Assembly (NCBI GenBank): GCA_016214695.1
Contig: JACRNY010000005.1
Coordinates: forward strand, 1-64,000
Source: Nitrosomonadales bacterium
Lineage (GTDB): Bacteria > Pseudomonadota > Gammaproteobacteria > Burkholderiales > Gallionellaceae
DNA: 64,000 bases
Direction of reading: 5' to 3'
The notes below the pieces were generated by a model. That model saw only the letters and a list, made by a program, of their open reading frames with translations, made no database searches and was not told the origin of the DNA. Positions within the stretch are counted from its first letter, which is position 1. Each line of letters begins with the position of its first letter. Positions 26,826 through 34,947 of the stretch are shown piece by piece. Position numbers and translations under genes: made by a program.

Positions 26826-27169
26826 CGGATGTTGCTGCCAATCCTTTCACCGCCAAATGGTCGGCATCAGGCACCAATCTCTGCCTCGGCCAGTGGGAGA
26901 TCTCCTATCTCGGGAAGCCGCTTGAACTCGATGCGGAACACCGCGAGCACGACATGGGCACCCATGCCATCTACAGCTTCATCTTCCCCGACGATGAGAT
27001 GTACGCCGAAGGCCTGCCCGAAGACGAATGGATCGTCGCCAACCTCGACTGGCTGACCCACCTCTTCATCGCGAACGACATCCCGACCGACGAGGCGAAT
27101 TTCCGTTTCTTCTATCAGGCGGTGAACAGACAGGACTGGCGGTGCGGGAGTTGCGGGGGATGTATCTGA
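26822..27169 (+). CDS. Small protein with CxxCxxC tail, beside lipB
   Basis: A 115-residue protein of no family I recognise. It overlaps the lipB stop by four bases (ATGA), so it is translationally coupled. Most of it is an acidic globular sequence ([30 protein letters not shown]). The striking part is the extreme C-terminus, [10 protein letters not shown], which places C108, C111 and C114 as CxxCxxC on a flexible glycine-rich end; a further Cys is C21. Such tails bind Fe-S clusters or zinc or relay thiols. A role in lipoate assembly is only suggested by position. Confidence 0.65.
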   Translation: MTDVAANPFTAKWSASGTNLCLGQWEISYLGKPLELDAEHREHDMGTHAIYSFIFPDDEMYAEGLPEDEWIVANLDWLTHLFIANDIPTDEANFRFFYQAVNRQDWRCGSCGGCI

Positions 27170-27185
27170 AGCATCCTGCTCGGGA

Positions 27186-30100
27186 TCATTGCACCTCGCT
27201 GAACACTCCATCAGCAAACAGTAGCGCACACCTGACCGCTCTGCCCGCATACACCGCCTGCATCGCCGCCCGGTATTCCTGCATCTGCGCACGATATCGT
27301 GCCGCATCTTCCGAATCGCCCAGCTTGTAATCCAGCACCCACACTTCGTCATCGAACTCGACCAAGCGGTCGATGCGTTTCAGTTCGCCCTGGGCGTTGA
27401 CGTAGGGCATCTCGTTGCAGGCGGCGCGGTATTGCGCCGTGTCGAAGAAGCGGGCGAGTTGCGGTGAGACGAGTAGGCCTTGCGCCTGCTGCCAGAGGAT
27501 TTCGATCTCGTCGGCGGGGATGGCGAGACGGTGCTGCAGTTCGGTCTTGTCGCGCGCCCCTTCCGTCAGGTGTTGCAGCAGGGCGTGCAGCCAGATGCCG
27601 CGCTGTTGCTGAGCGGTGTTGCGGGCGGCGCGTTTGCCGGTGGGGGTGATGGGGGGTAATACGACTTCCGTTCGCCTTGCTCCTGCGGCTGCACTCAGGG
27701 CTGAAGGCGATGTCGAATCCTGCTTTGAGTCACTTGGACATTCACCCTTCGACGGGCCTGTCCTGAGCCCAGTCGAAGGGCTCAGGGCGAATGGTTCTTT
27801 TTGATCATGTATCACCGCCGCGATGCGCGCGTACCAGGTGACCTGTTTAGCCTCCCTCGCCCCCTGATTACCGCTGACGATGAGCGCCTGCTGTGCGCGG
27901 GTCATGGCGACGTAGAGCAGGTTCATCTCTTCGCGCGCCTGTTCGGCGGCGTCCTGCTCGAACAGCGGCACGCGTTTCTTGCCGCGCGAGGCTTGATCGG
28001 TGTAGAGCGAGAAGTGCAGCGGCTGCGCTTCGTGCGTCGGCCAATCCAGCAGCACGTCGCTGCCGTCGCGATTTTTCTTTTCCGCGTTCGCGTCCAGCAG
28101 CCAGACGATGGGCGCTTCCAGACCTTTCGATTCATGTACGGTATAGATACGCACCGCATCCCCTGCGGTGCCGAGCTTGCCCTCATCCGGCGCATCGTCG
28201 CTGCTGTCGCGCAGTTCGCGCAACTCCTGCAGAAAGCGCGGCAGGCTGGGGTAGCGGCCGGCATCCACACTCAGTGCGATCTCCATGAAGGCGTGCAGGT
28301 TGGCGGTGACCTTGGCGCGCAACTCGGGCGGCAGCACGGCGCTGTAGCGCGCGATCACATCGCCCTCGAAATAGATGCGGTCGAGCAGATCGTGCACGGG
28401 GAGCTTGTCGGCGAGGGCGAGCCAGTTCTTCAGTAAAGTGGCGGCGCGCTGAAGTGCGGGCGATGGTTCTGGCAGTTGTTGCAGGCGGGACCACCAGGAA
28501 AGGCGAGTGCCGAGTACTGAGTGCTGAGCCTCTGCGCCCCCCTCGCTACTCGACACTCCGCACTCGACACTGGTTTGCGCCAGCTGTATCAGGTCTTCAT
28601 CGCTGCACGCAAAGATGGGCGTGCGCAGTACCTGCGCCAGCGCAAGATCGGCGAAGGGCGTGATGAGGAACATCAGCAGGGCCTGCACGTCTTCCGCCTC
28701 CAGCGTATCGAGCAGACCGCCGCGCCGCGAGCTGATGAAGGGGAGGTGTCGCGCGCGCAGGGCTTCTTCGTATACCGCAAGGTGGGTGCGGCCTCGCACC
28801 AACACCATGATGTCGCCGTAACGGGCGCGGCGGGTTTCGCCTTCGTCGTTCACCGACCATTCGCTGACGATGGTTTGCAGTTGTTCGGCGAATTGTTCGG
28901 CTTCCTTTTGGCGCGCGCCTTCTTCGGTCTCGGGTCTGGCTGTTGTGATGGGATCGCGCAGAACGAGCGAAACGGTTTCCCCCTCACCCCCATCCCCTCT
29001 CCCAGAGGGCGAGGGGAGCAAAGCATCGGCGATGCACAGCGGCAGCACCAGCACATGGCCGGGCAATTCTTTCTGGTGCGTCTGGTGCTCGACGAACTCG
29101 AAGCCGTCCGGCTGCTCGCGAAACACGGCGTTCACCGCATCGACGATGGGCTGGGCGTTACGGCGCGTGAGGCTGTTGCCCAGGGTCGCGGCATCAAAAT
29201 GTTCCTGCAGGTATTCGCGCGCCACACCGAACAGGCGCGCGTCGGCGCGGCGGAAACGGTAGATGGATTGTTTGGGGTCGCCGACGATGAACACGGTGGG
29301 TTGCGATTCCACCGCGACGGCCGCATCGAACCACGCGCGCAGGATCTGCCACTGCAGCGGGTTGGTGTCCTGGAACTCGTCGAGCAGCACATGGCGATAG
29401 CGGCTGTCGAGCTTGTACTGCATGGTCTCGGCGTGTTCGCTCTGCTGCAGCAGACGGCACAACTGCCATTCGAGGTCGGAGAAATCCATCTGCTGTTTCT
29501 GTGCCTTGAGCGCTTGGTAGCGGTCAAGGAAGGCGATACCGCAATGCAGCACCGCTTCGTTCAGACGCCAGGCCTGCTGTTCTGCATGCCAATCCTGCGC
29601 AGCCTGCAGGCTATCCTGCAATGCGGAGAGCGTGGCAGCGAAGGCTGCCTCGTTCTGGTTCTTGGTCGACTTCAGCTTGCGCGGCTCTCCCGCCAGCGTG
29701 AACAGCTGGCCCCACACCGCGCTGAAACGCAGCCCGGGCTCGGTATCCGTCCAGGAGCGCTCCAGTTCCGAGGCCTTTTCCTTCTGTTTGTCTGTGCCGT
29801 TGCTCGCATATTGCAGCACGAAGGCGAAGAACACTTCTTCGCTGTTGCCGCACATGCCCCAATCCTCAAGCGCATCGACATCCATATCCACCGCCAGATC
29901 AGCGCGCAGCTTGTCCAGTGCGAACACCAGGGCATCCTGTCGCCCCTGGGTATACGCCCACCATTCGGCACGCTTGCCGAGGAAGTTGAACAGCAGCTTG
30001 CGTGCGGTGAACAGGCCGCATTCGCCGAACAGCCATTGCATGCGCGTGGCTTCGACACTGTCCGGCTGCTTGCGCATCTGCTCCAGCAGTTCTTCCCAGG

Positions 30101-30545
30101 CTTCTTCCTGCTCGCTGCCTGCACGTTCCAGCAGACTCATGCCCTGCATCACGTCGGCATTCAGCGGTGCGCGCTGCATGACCTGCATGAACCAGCCGTG
30201 GAAGGTGCTGATGGTGATGGCCGGCTGCGCCAGCAACACGCTGCTGTAGAGGCTGCGGGCGCGCAGGAGCTGTTCATCGCTCAGTTCCGGGATGCCGCGC
30301 TCGGCGCAGAATTGGCGCACGAATTCCTCGTCCTTCATCGCCAGATCGCGCAACCACTGCTGCAGGCGCGCCTGCATCTCCTGCGCTGCCTTGCGTGTGA
30401 AGGTGATGGCGAGGATCTGCGAGGGCTGTGCGCCGTCCAGCAGCAGACGCACGATGCGTGACACCAGCAGCCAGGTCTTGCCGCTGCCGGCGCAGGCTTC
30501 GACGACGACACTGCGCTTGGGATCGAGGGCGATATGGTTGGTCAT
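27186..30545 (-). CDS. addA: AddA-type helicase-nuclease (UvrD superfamily)
   Basis: The 1119-residue product resembles AddA of the AddAB double-strand-break resection complex. It has Walker A ACAGSGKTWLLVSR, Ia TFTRKAAQEMQ, motif II LLDEFQDTN, motif III/IV region VGDPKQSIYRFR, motif VI NLLYVAMTRAQQAL and a C-terminal PD-(D/E)xK nuclease core VWVLDYKLG. The start at 30545 ([12 protein letters not shown]) follows GGGGGAATGGGT and overlaps the addB stop. Two interspersed palindromic repeats are inserted in frame, giving the low-complexity stretches ALSPSTGLRTGPSKGE and PSPSGRGDGGEGE. Confidence 0.9.
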   Translation of the reverse strand: MTNHIALDPKRSVVVEACAGSGKTWLLVSRIVRLLLDGAQPSQILAITFTRKAAQEMQARLQQWLRDLAMKDEEFVRQFCAERGIPELSDEQLLRARSLYSSVLLAQPAITISTFHGWFMQVMQRAPLNADVMQGMSLLERAGSEQEEAWEELLEQMRKQPDSVEATRMQWLFGECGLFTARKLLFNFLGKRAEWWAYTQGRQDALVFALDKLRADLAVDMDVDALEDWGMCGNSEEVFFAFVLQYASNGTDKQKEKASELERSWTDTEPGLRFSAVWGQLFTLAGEPRKLKSTKNQNEAAFAATLSALQDSLQAAQDWHAEQQAWRLNEAVLHCGIAFLDRYQALKAQKQQMDFSDLEWQLCRLLQQSEHAETMQYKLDSRYRHVLLDEFQDTNPLQWQILRAWFDAAVAVESQPTVFIVGDPKQSIYRFRRADARLFGVAREYLQEHFDAATLGNSLTRRNAQPIVDAVNAVFREQPDGFEFVEHQTHQKELPGHVLVLPLCIADALLPSPSGRGDGGEGETVSLVLRDPITTARPETEEGARQKEAEQFAEQLQTIVSEWSVNDEGETRRARYGDIMVLVRGRTHLAVYEEALRARHLPFISSRRGGLLDTLEAEDVQALLMFLITPFADLALAQVLRTPIFACSDEDLIQLAQTSVECGVSSSEGGAEAQHSVLGTRLSWWSRLQQLPEPSPALQRAATLLKNWLALADKLPVHDLLDRIYFEGDVIARYSAVLPPELRAKVTANLHAFMEIALSVDAGRYPSLPRFLQELRELRDSSDDAPDEGKLGTAGDAVRIYTVHESKGLEAPIVWLLDANAEKKNRDGSDVLLDWPTHEAQPLHFSLYTDQASRGKKRVPLFEQDAAEQAREEMNLLYVAMTRAQQALIVSGNQGAREAKQVTWYARIAAVIHDQKEPFALSPSTGLRTGPSKGECPSDSKQDSTSPSALSAAAGARRTEVVLPPITPTGKRAARNTAQQQRGIWLHALLQHLTEGARDKTELQHRLAIPADEIEILWQQAQGLLVSPQLARFFDTAQYRAACNEMPYVNAQGELKRIDRLVEFDDEVWVLDYKLGDSEDAARYRAQMQEYRAAMQAVYAGRAVRCALLFADGVFSEVQ
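27739..27793. repeat. REP-like palindrome inside addA, CTTCGAC type
   Basis: Nested inverted repeats CATTC/GAATG, CCCTTCGAC/GTCGAAGGG and CCTGAG/CTCAGG lie within the addA reading frame near its nuclease domain. The CCTTCGAC..CTCAGG words are those of interspersed repeats found in many proteobacterial genomes. It encodes a Ser/Gly/Pro-rich loop without breaking the frame. Confidence 0.75.
28980..29018. repeat. REP-like palindrome inside addA, CCCCTCTCCC type
   Basis: CCCCTC-t-CCC pairs with GGG-c-GAGGGG across a three-base loop, preceded by CCCTCACCCC. It lies in the addA frame between helicase motifs and encodes SPSGRGDGGEGE. The same word family recurs in addB and before htpG. Confidence 0.75.
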
Positions 30546-33181
30546 ACCCATTCCCCCTTGCGGCACACGCCGCGAATCTCGCAGTGCATGCATGCTGCAT
30601 CGACTCCGTTCGCCGGCATCCCGGCGCCGCCGCGGATCTGTTCCATCACCGTCACCAGGCGTTCGGCATTGAGTTGCGCCAGCAACGGCACATCATCCTT
30701 GGGCGCGACCAGCTTCACCTTGCCGTTCTCGATGCTGACGAAGGCGGCATCCGCCGCTTCGTGCGCATAGGCATAACAGGCGAGCTGCACATCTTCGCCG
30801 GGGTCCTTCAATTTGTTGGCCAGTTTCTGCGCGTCCTGTGTCTTGTAGTCCAGTACCAGCTTCTCTTCCCCGCGCACATCCAGCCGGTCGATGCGGCCGC
30901 GCAGGCGGATGCCTTCCAGTTGCCAGTCGAAGGCGCTCTCGGACTCGGCATAGCGCCAGCCCTGCGCCTCGTTCTCCGCCTGCCATTCGAGATAGGCCGG
31001 CAACGACAGGTACCAGCGCGCCAGCCATGCGCGCGCGGCGAAGTCCTGCGCCAGCAGGTCGGCGAACTCCGCTTCACTGATGCGACGCAGGGCAGCTTCC
31101 ATCTCGGCCGCATCGCGCCCGCTCACCTGCGGATACTGTTCGTGGAAGCGCTGCAGGATGCCGTGCACGCGCTCGCCGTAGTCGCGCTTCTCGATGGCTT
31201 CCTGCACTTCATCGAGTTCGTTCAGGCGCAGGATGTGGCGCGCATAGAACTGGTAGGGGCAGGCGACCAGCGAGTTGTAGCCGCTGATGGAAACGCTTGC
31301 GGGCACGGCTTCCGCAACCACGATGGGCGCGGGCTGCGCGGACTGCGGCATATCCGGACAATGCGCCGCTTCCAATTCCAGTAAGGCCAACAACTCACCC
31401 TCATCCCCTCCCCCTTGCAGGGGGAGGGTTAGGGTGGGGGTAGAGTCGTTCTGTACCTCAGCTTCTCCCCCCATCCCAGCCTTCCCCCTGCATGGGGGAA
31501 GGAGTAAGGACGACGCAGCGAGTTCATCACGCAATATCTGCAGGAACGGACTCAACAGCCGCGCCTCGCCGTCCTTGTCCTTCTGCCAGGTGACCAGCAC
31601 ACAGTCGTTCATGGCCAGCAGTGCCAGCAGGTCGTGGTGCTGGCGCGTGGCATGGGTGGCGCGCGTGGGCAGGTTCAGCGCTGAGCGCACCGCATCGTTG
31701 AACCAGCGCCCGCCATCCGCCGCGCTGGGCAGATGGTCGGCATCGCAACCGAGCAGCAGCACGGCATCGAAAGCGCGCCAGCGCGTGGCTGCCAGGTGGG
31801 TGAAGCGCACGGGACTGTCGATGCTGCTGTCGCGGAAGGTCTCAGTATCCAGTTGCTGCGCCAGCCAGCGCCGCCATTCGGCGAAACGATAGCGCCCCGT
31901 GTCGTCCTGCAGCTCCTGACGCCAGCCATCGAGTGCGCGCAGCAATTGCTGGCCCGCATCGTCCTGCTGCAGACCCTTGTCGATACCCAGTACGTCCATG
32001 CTCTGCTGCAATGCGGCCAGCCATTCGGCCAGGGTCTTCTTCCGGCCCTGCTCCAGCGATGCAGCCGCCTGACGCAAACGCGCCAGCGGCTGGTGCAATG
32101 TCACTTCGTGTTCGGCCAGCGCCAGGAATTTCTCCAGCCCGGCGACCACACCCTGCTTGCGCAGCAGTTGCTCCAGTTGATACACCGCCGACTTGCGTTC
32201 GCCCGCCGTCATATCGGCGAAGATGAACGGCGACTTGAGCAGGTCGAGCAGGTCGTGATGGTAGAAGTCGCTCTGCAGCGCGGTGAGCCAGCGGTCGAGC
32301 ACGGTGCTCACCGACAGCGTGGCGAAAGTCCAGCCGGTCTCGTCCGCCACCAGCACCTCGGCGCGCTCCAGCAAGGCGCGCGTCCGGCGCGCCACCACGC
32401 GATCCTGCGCGACGATGGCGATGTCGCGCTTGCCCTCTGCGAGCCAGAGGCGTACCTGCATGGCGGCGGCACGCGCTTCCTGCTCCAGCGAAGTGGCAGC
32501 GAAGAATCGCGGAGCAGAAAGCAGCGCTTCCATCTCGCGCAAGTCGAACACCTTCACGACGGCGTGTTGTTCATACTCTTCGAGGAAACGTTGCTCCAGT
32601 GCATCCCACTCCGAAGCGCGCAACACATATAAAGGACTGTCCGCCCCGGCCGCCAGTTTCGCCAGCTGCTGCTGGTAGGCGCGCGCGCCATCCAGCTCCG
32701 CACCGACCTGCATGGCGTGCCACAATTCGAACACGAGGCGCGCTTCCAGTTGCAGCGTGGCGTTCTGCCTTGCTGCGTAGGCCTGCTGCACAGCGGCGGC
32801 GAACGATTCAGCATCGCCCGGCAGCTCGCCCAGCGAGTGGGTGAGTTCATCGAACAGCTTGAGCAGTTCCTGCGTCATGCTCCACAGGTCGGCGTGCTCG
32901 AACCATTGCAGCTTGCGCAGTTGCTGGTACAGCAAGGCGCTGCGCTGGCTGTCGGTGGCGACCGCAGCTTCCAGCGGCACGCTTTGCGCCCATTCGTTCA
33001 GCGTGACCATCTGCGGCAGCAGCAGTGCCGGACGCTGCGCAGCGCGCATCAGTGCCTGTGCCAGCGGCTGGGCGGCATGCATGTTGGGAAGGAGGATGGT
33101 GATGCCGCGCAGGTCGGGCGCGGGGTGCGCGGCAAGGATGCGCTGGGCGACGCGGTCGAAGAGAACGTTGGCGCTGCTCAC
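30542..33181 (-). CDS. addB: AddB-type nuclease subunit
   Basis: The 879-residue partner of AddA. The inactivated-helicase part fills the first 650 residues; the C-terminal PD-(D/E)xK nuclease has [21 protein letters not shown]. Four cysteines typical of the AddB iron-sulphur staple are visible: one in [13 protein letters not shown] and three in [10 protein letters not shown] at the very end. The GTG at 33181 is chosen because it overlaps the fdxA stop (GTGA); longer frames would overlap fdxA extensively. Two palindromic repeats are inserted in frame ([26 protein letters not shown]). Confidence 0.85.
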   Translation of the reverse strand: MSSANVLFDRVAQRILAAHPAPDLRGITILLPNMHAAQPLAQALMRAAQRPALLLPQMVTLNEWAQSVPLEAAVATDSQRSALLYQQLRKLQWFEHADLWSMTQELLKLFDELTHSLGELPGDAESFAAAVQQAYAARQNATLQLEARLVFELWHAMQVGAELDGARAYQQQLAKLAAGADSPLYVLRASEWDALEQRFLEEYEQHAVVKVFDLREMEALLSAPRFFAATSLEQEARAAAMQVRLWLAEGKRDIAIVAQDRVVARRTRALLERAEVLVADETGWTFATLSVSTVLDRWLTALQSDFYHHDLLDLLKSPFIFADMTAGERKSAVYQLEQLLRKQGVVAGLEKFLALAEHEVTLHQPLARLRQAAASLEQGRKKTLAEWLAALQQSMDVLGIDKGLQQDDAGQQLLRALDGWRQELQDDTGRYRFAEWRRWLAQQLDTETFRDSSIDSPVRFTHLAATRWRAFDAVLLLGCDADHLPSAADGGRWFNDAVRSALNLPTRATHATRQHHDLLALLAMNDCVLVTWQKDKDGEARLLSPFLQILRDELAASSLLLPPCRGKAGMGGEAEVQNDSTPTLTLPLQGGGDEGELLALLELEAAHCPDMPQSAQPAPIVVAEAVPASVSISGYNSLVACPYQFYARHILRLNELDEVQEAIEKRDYGERVHGILQRFHEQYPQVSGRDAAEMEAALRRISEAEFADLLAQDFAARAWLARWYLSLPAYLEWQAENEAQGWRYAESESAFDWQLEGIRLRGRIDRLDVRGEEKLVLDYKTQDAQKLANKLKDPGEDVQLACYAYAHEAADAAFVSIENGKVKLVAPKDDVPLLAQLNAERLVTVMEQIRGGAGMPANGVDAACMHCEIRGVCRKGEWV
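31396..31436. repeat. REP-like palindrome inside addB, first copy
   Basis: CCCTCCCCC-TTGCA-GGGGGAGGG is nested in an outer CACCCT/AGGGTG pair. It is in the addB frame and encodes [14 protein letters not shown] on the minus strand. Confidence 0.75.
31480..31502. repeat. REP-like palindrome inside addB, second copy
   Basis: CCTTCCCCC-TGCAT-GGGGGAAGG, 44 nt from the first copy and flanked by CCCCCCATCCC, also in the addB frame ([11 protein letters not shown]). Confidence 0.75.
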
Positions 33182-33501
33182 CGCTGCAACAGATGAAGTT
33201 TGTCTTTCACGTTGAGCCACTCGTCCGCATCGGCCGGGGCGCCTTTCTTCTCGACGATGGGCTTCCATTTTTTGGCAAGCTCGACGTTCAGCGCAGTGAA
33301 TCGTTTCTGGTCTTCCGGCAGATCCTGTTCGGCATAGATCGCAGCAGCCGGACATTCAGGCACGCACAGCGCGCAATCGATGCATTCATCCGGATCGATC
33401 ACCAGGAAGTTCTCGCCTTCGCGGAAACAGTCCACCGGACACACAGCGACACAGTCGGTGTATTTGCAGCGGATACAGTTTTCAGCGACGACGTAGGCCA
33501 T
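33178..33501 (-). CDS. fdxA: Seven-iron ferredoxin FdxA
   Basis: A 107-residue ferredoxin of the Azotobacter FdI type. The N-terminal cysteines [17 protein letters not shown] and the second set [12 protein letters not shown] fit one 3Fe-4S and one 4Fe-4S cluster, followed by the long C-terminal extension ([19 protein letters not shown]) typical of FdxA. It transfers electrons at low potential. It overlaps addB by a GTGA junction, so the AddB iron-sulphur protein is cotranscribed with it. Confidence 0.95.
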   Translation of the reverse strand: MAYVVAENCIRCKYTDCVAVCPVDCFREGENFLVIDPDECIDCALCVPECPAAAIYAEQDLPEDQKRFTALNVELAKKWKPIVEKKGAPADADEWLNVKDKLHLLQR

Positions 33502-33508
33502 GCGTTTT

Positions 33509-33793
33509 TTAAACCGTTGCGTGCAGCTTCAAGCCCAGCGCCTTCACCACTTTCAGTACGGTAGCGAATTCAGGGTTGCCGTCGCTTGAGAGTGCCTTGT
33601 ATAAACCTTCGCGGCTGATTCCCGCATCGCGGGCGACCTGACTCATGCCCTTGGCTCGTGCGATGTCGCCCAGTGCGGCAGCAATAAGTGCGGGATCATC
33701 TTCTTCCAGACATGCCTCAAGGTAGGCCGCCATGTCAGCGTCCGTTTTCAGATGTTCGACCACATCCCATTTGCGTAATTTGACTGCACTCAT
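33509..33793 (-). CDS. Antitoxin of HigA/COG3636 type
   Basis: A 94-residue helix-turn-helix protein. The Cro-type HTH reads [19 protein letters not shown], followed by the family ending [18 protein letters not shown]. These antidotes neutralise a RelE-fold toxin and repress their own promoter. It overlaps the toxin gene by four bases, downstream of it, as is usual for this inverted toxin-first pair. Confidence 0.9.
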   Translation of the reverse strand: MSAVKLRKWDVVEHLKTDADMAAYLEACLEEDDPALIAAALGDIARAKGMSQVARDAGISREGLYKALSSDGNPEFATVLKVVKALGLKLHATV

Positions 33794-34092
33794 GTCGCCT
33801 CCTTCAGTTTGCGCGCCAGTTGCAGCGCGGTCTTGATGTCTTTCGCTTGAGTGGATTTATCGCCACCCGCAAGCAGGATGAATATCTCCTGCCCTCTTTG
33901 CACCCAATAGACCCGATAGCCAGGCCCATGATGAATGCGCATTTCCGAAACACCCTCACCTACAGGTTCGCAATCTCCGAAGTTGCCCAACTCGGCGCGA
34001 CGCAAGCGGGCATTGATCCGCGCCTTGGCTTGCACATCGCGCAGTGAGACAAACCAATCACTGTAATCATCGGTTGCGATGAACTGATTCAT
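33790..34092 (-). CDS. RelE/HigB-fold toxin (COG3657)
   Basis: A 100-residue small basic protein: DWFVSLRDVQAKARINARLRR, then SEMRIHHGPGYRVYW and LLAGGDKSTQAKDI are the family marks. Such toxins cleave ribosome-bound mRNA or are predicted to. The ATG at 34092 (MNQFIATDDYSDW) is preferred because family members start there and it leaves the palindrome at 34105-34114 in the promoter; an ATG at 34110 is also possible. Confidence 0.88.
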   Translation of the reverse strand: MNQFIATDDYSDWFVSLRDVQAKARINARLRRAELGNFGDCEPVGEGVSEMRIHHGPGYRVYWVQRGQEIFILLAGGDKSTQAKDIKTALQLARKLKEAT

Positions 34093-34104
34093 GCTTATAT
34101 CGTA

Positions 34105-34114
34105 AACCATGGTT
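34105..34114. promoter_or_regulatory. Palindromic operator candidate of the toxin-antitoxin pair
   Basis: AACCATGGTT is a perfect ten-base palindrome immediately upstream of the toxin start, where the antitoxin would be expected to bind for autorepression. No independent copy was noticed. Confidence 0.35.
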
Positions 34115-34169
34115 CACAAAACAACAAGGGGCACAAAGCGCCCTTTATTGATCCGTGTCTATTGAATCC

Positions 34170-34880
34170 TTATCTGGGTGCTATGCCGTGCAGCCAGTGG
34201 CGATATAGCTGCTCGGCGACGCTATGCAATTGCGGCAACTTGTCGTGCATCTGCGCCTGCATGACCTCGGCGGTCTGCACGGCGGGACTGTTCAGATTGG
34301 CCGCGATCTCGTCCGCCCCGACCCGGCACCAGTCGCGGATCATCGGCTCGATCATCTCGACATGGCACTGCATCGCGAGATGCTTGCCGATGGCATAGGC
34401 CTGATTGGCGCAATGGGGACTGGAGAGCAGTAGTTCTGCGCCCGGCGGCAGCGAGAAGGTCTCGCCGTGCCAGTGGAAGGAATCAAACTCGCGGATATCG
34501 CCGAACCACTCGCGCGCGACCGCACTCTCCGCCACCGTCACCCCGCCCCAGCCCAGCTCCTTCAGCGGATTCTTCGCCACCACCCCGCCCAGCGCCTTCG
34601 ACATCAGCTGCCCGCCGAGGCAGTGTCCGAGCAAAGGAATGTCCTTCGCATAAGCATCGCGGATCAGCGCCAGCACCTTGGGTATCCACGGCAAGTCGTC
34701 GTTCACGCTCATCGGCCCGCCCATGAACACCAGCCCGTTGAAGGCACTGGCATCCGCAGGCACTGCCTCGCCCTGGTCGATGTGGATCATCTGCCAGGGA
34801 ATGGCGTGCTGGGTGAGGAACAGCGCGAAGTGGCCTGCGCCTTCGGTGGGGGAGTGGCGGAAGATGGCGATGGGTTTCAT
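34170..34880 (-). CDS. Class I glutamine amidotransferase-like protein
   Basis: A 236-residue GATase1 domain protein, related to the GMP synthase glutaminase-like hydrolases. The nucleophile elbow LLGHCLGGQLM gives the catalytic Cys, followed by FHWHGETF with a conserved His and a C-terminal acidic partner region. The domain stands alone, so a gamma-glutamyl hydrolase or unknown amide hydrolase role is likely. AGGAAA is seven bases before the ATG at 34880. Confidence 0.83.
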   Translation of the reverse strand: MKPIAIFRHSPTEGAGHFALFLTQHAIPWQMIHIDQGEAVPADASAFNGLVFMGGPMSVNDDLPWIPKVLALIRDAYAKDIPLLGHCLGGQLMSKALGGVVAKNPLKELGWGGVTVAESAVAREWFGDIREFDSFHWHGETFSLPPGAELLLSSPHCANQAYAIGKHLAMQCHVEMIEPMIRDWCRVGADEIAANLNSPAVQTAEVMQAQMHDKLPQLHSVAEQLYRHWLHGIAPR

Positions 34881-34910
34881 GTGCATTTCCTGTAGAGAGT
34901 TGCCCAGCCG

Positions 34911-34932
34911 CCCCTCTCCCGCGGGAGAGGGG
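34911..34932. repeat. REP-like perfect palindrome between amidotransferase and htpG
   Basis: CCCCTCTCCC-GC-GGGAGAGGGG is a perfect 22-base palindrome, extended by TGCCCA/TGGGCA flanks. It shares the CCCCTCTCCC word with the repeat in addA. It could slow transcript decay or terminate weakly after htpG, though no T run follows. Confidence 0.7.
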
Positions 34933-34947
34933 AGATGGATTGGGCAG

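Noticed and set aside
28521-30461. 646-codon plus-strand ORF
   Set aside because: It is wholly antisense to addA, which has all helicase motifs; the composition is that of a codon-bias shadow (Gln/His/Leu/Arg-rich).
27739-31502. A CRISPR array suggested by several short palindromes in addAB
   Set aside because: The repeats are of different sequence and spacing, lie in coding frames and have no regular spacers or cas genes nearby.
34125-34145. Terminator-like GGGGCACAAAGCGCCC
   Set aside because: The stem is only about five good pairs with a mismatch and a weak T tract.
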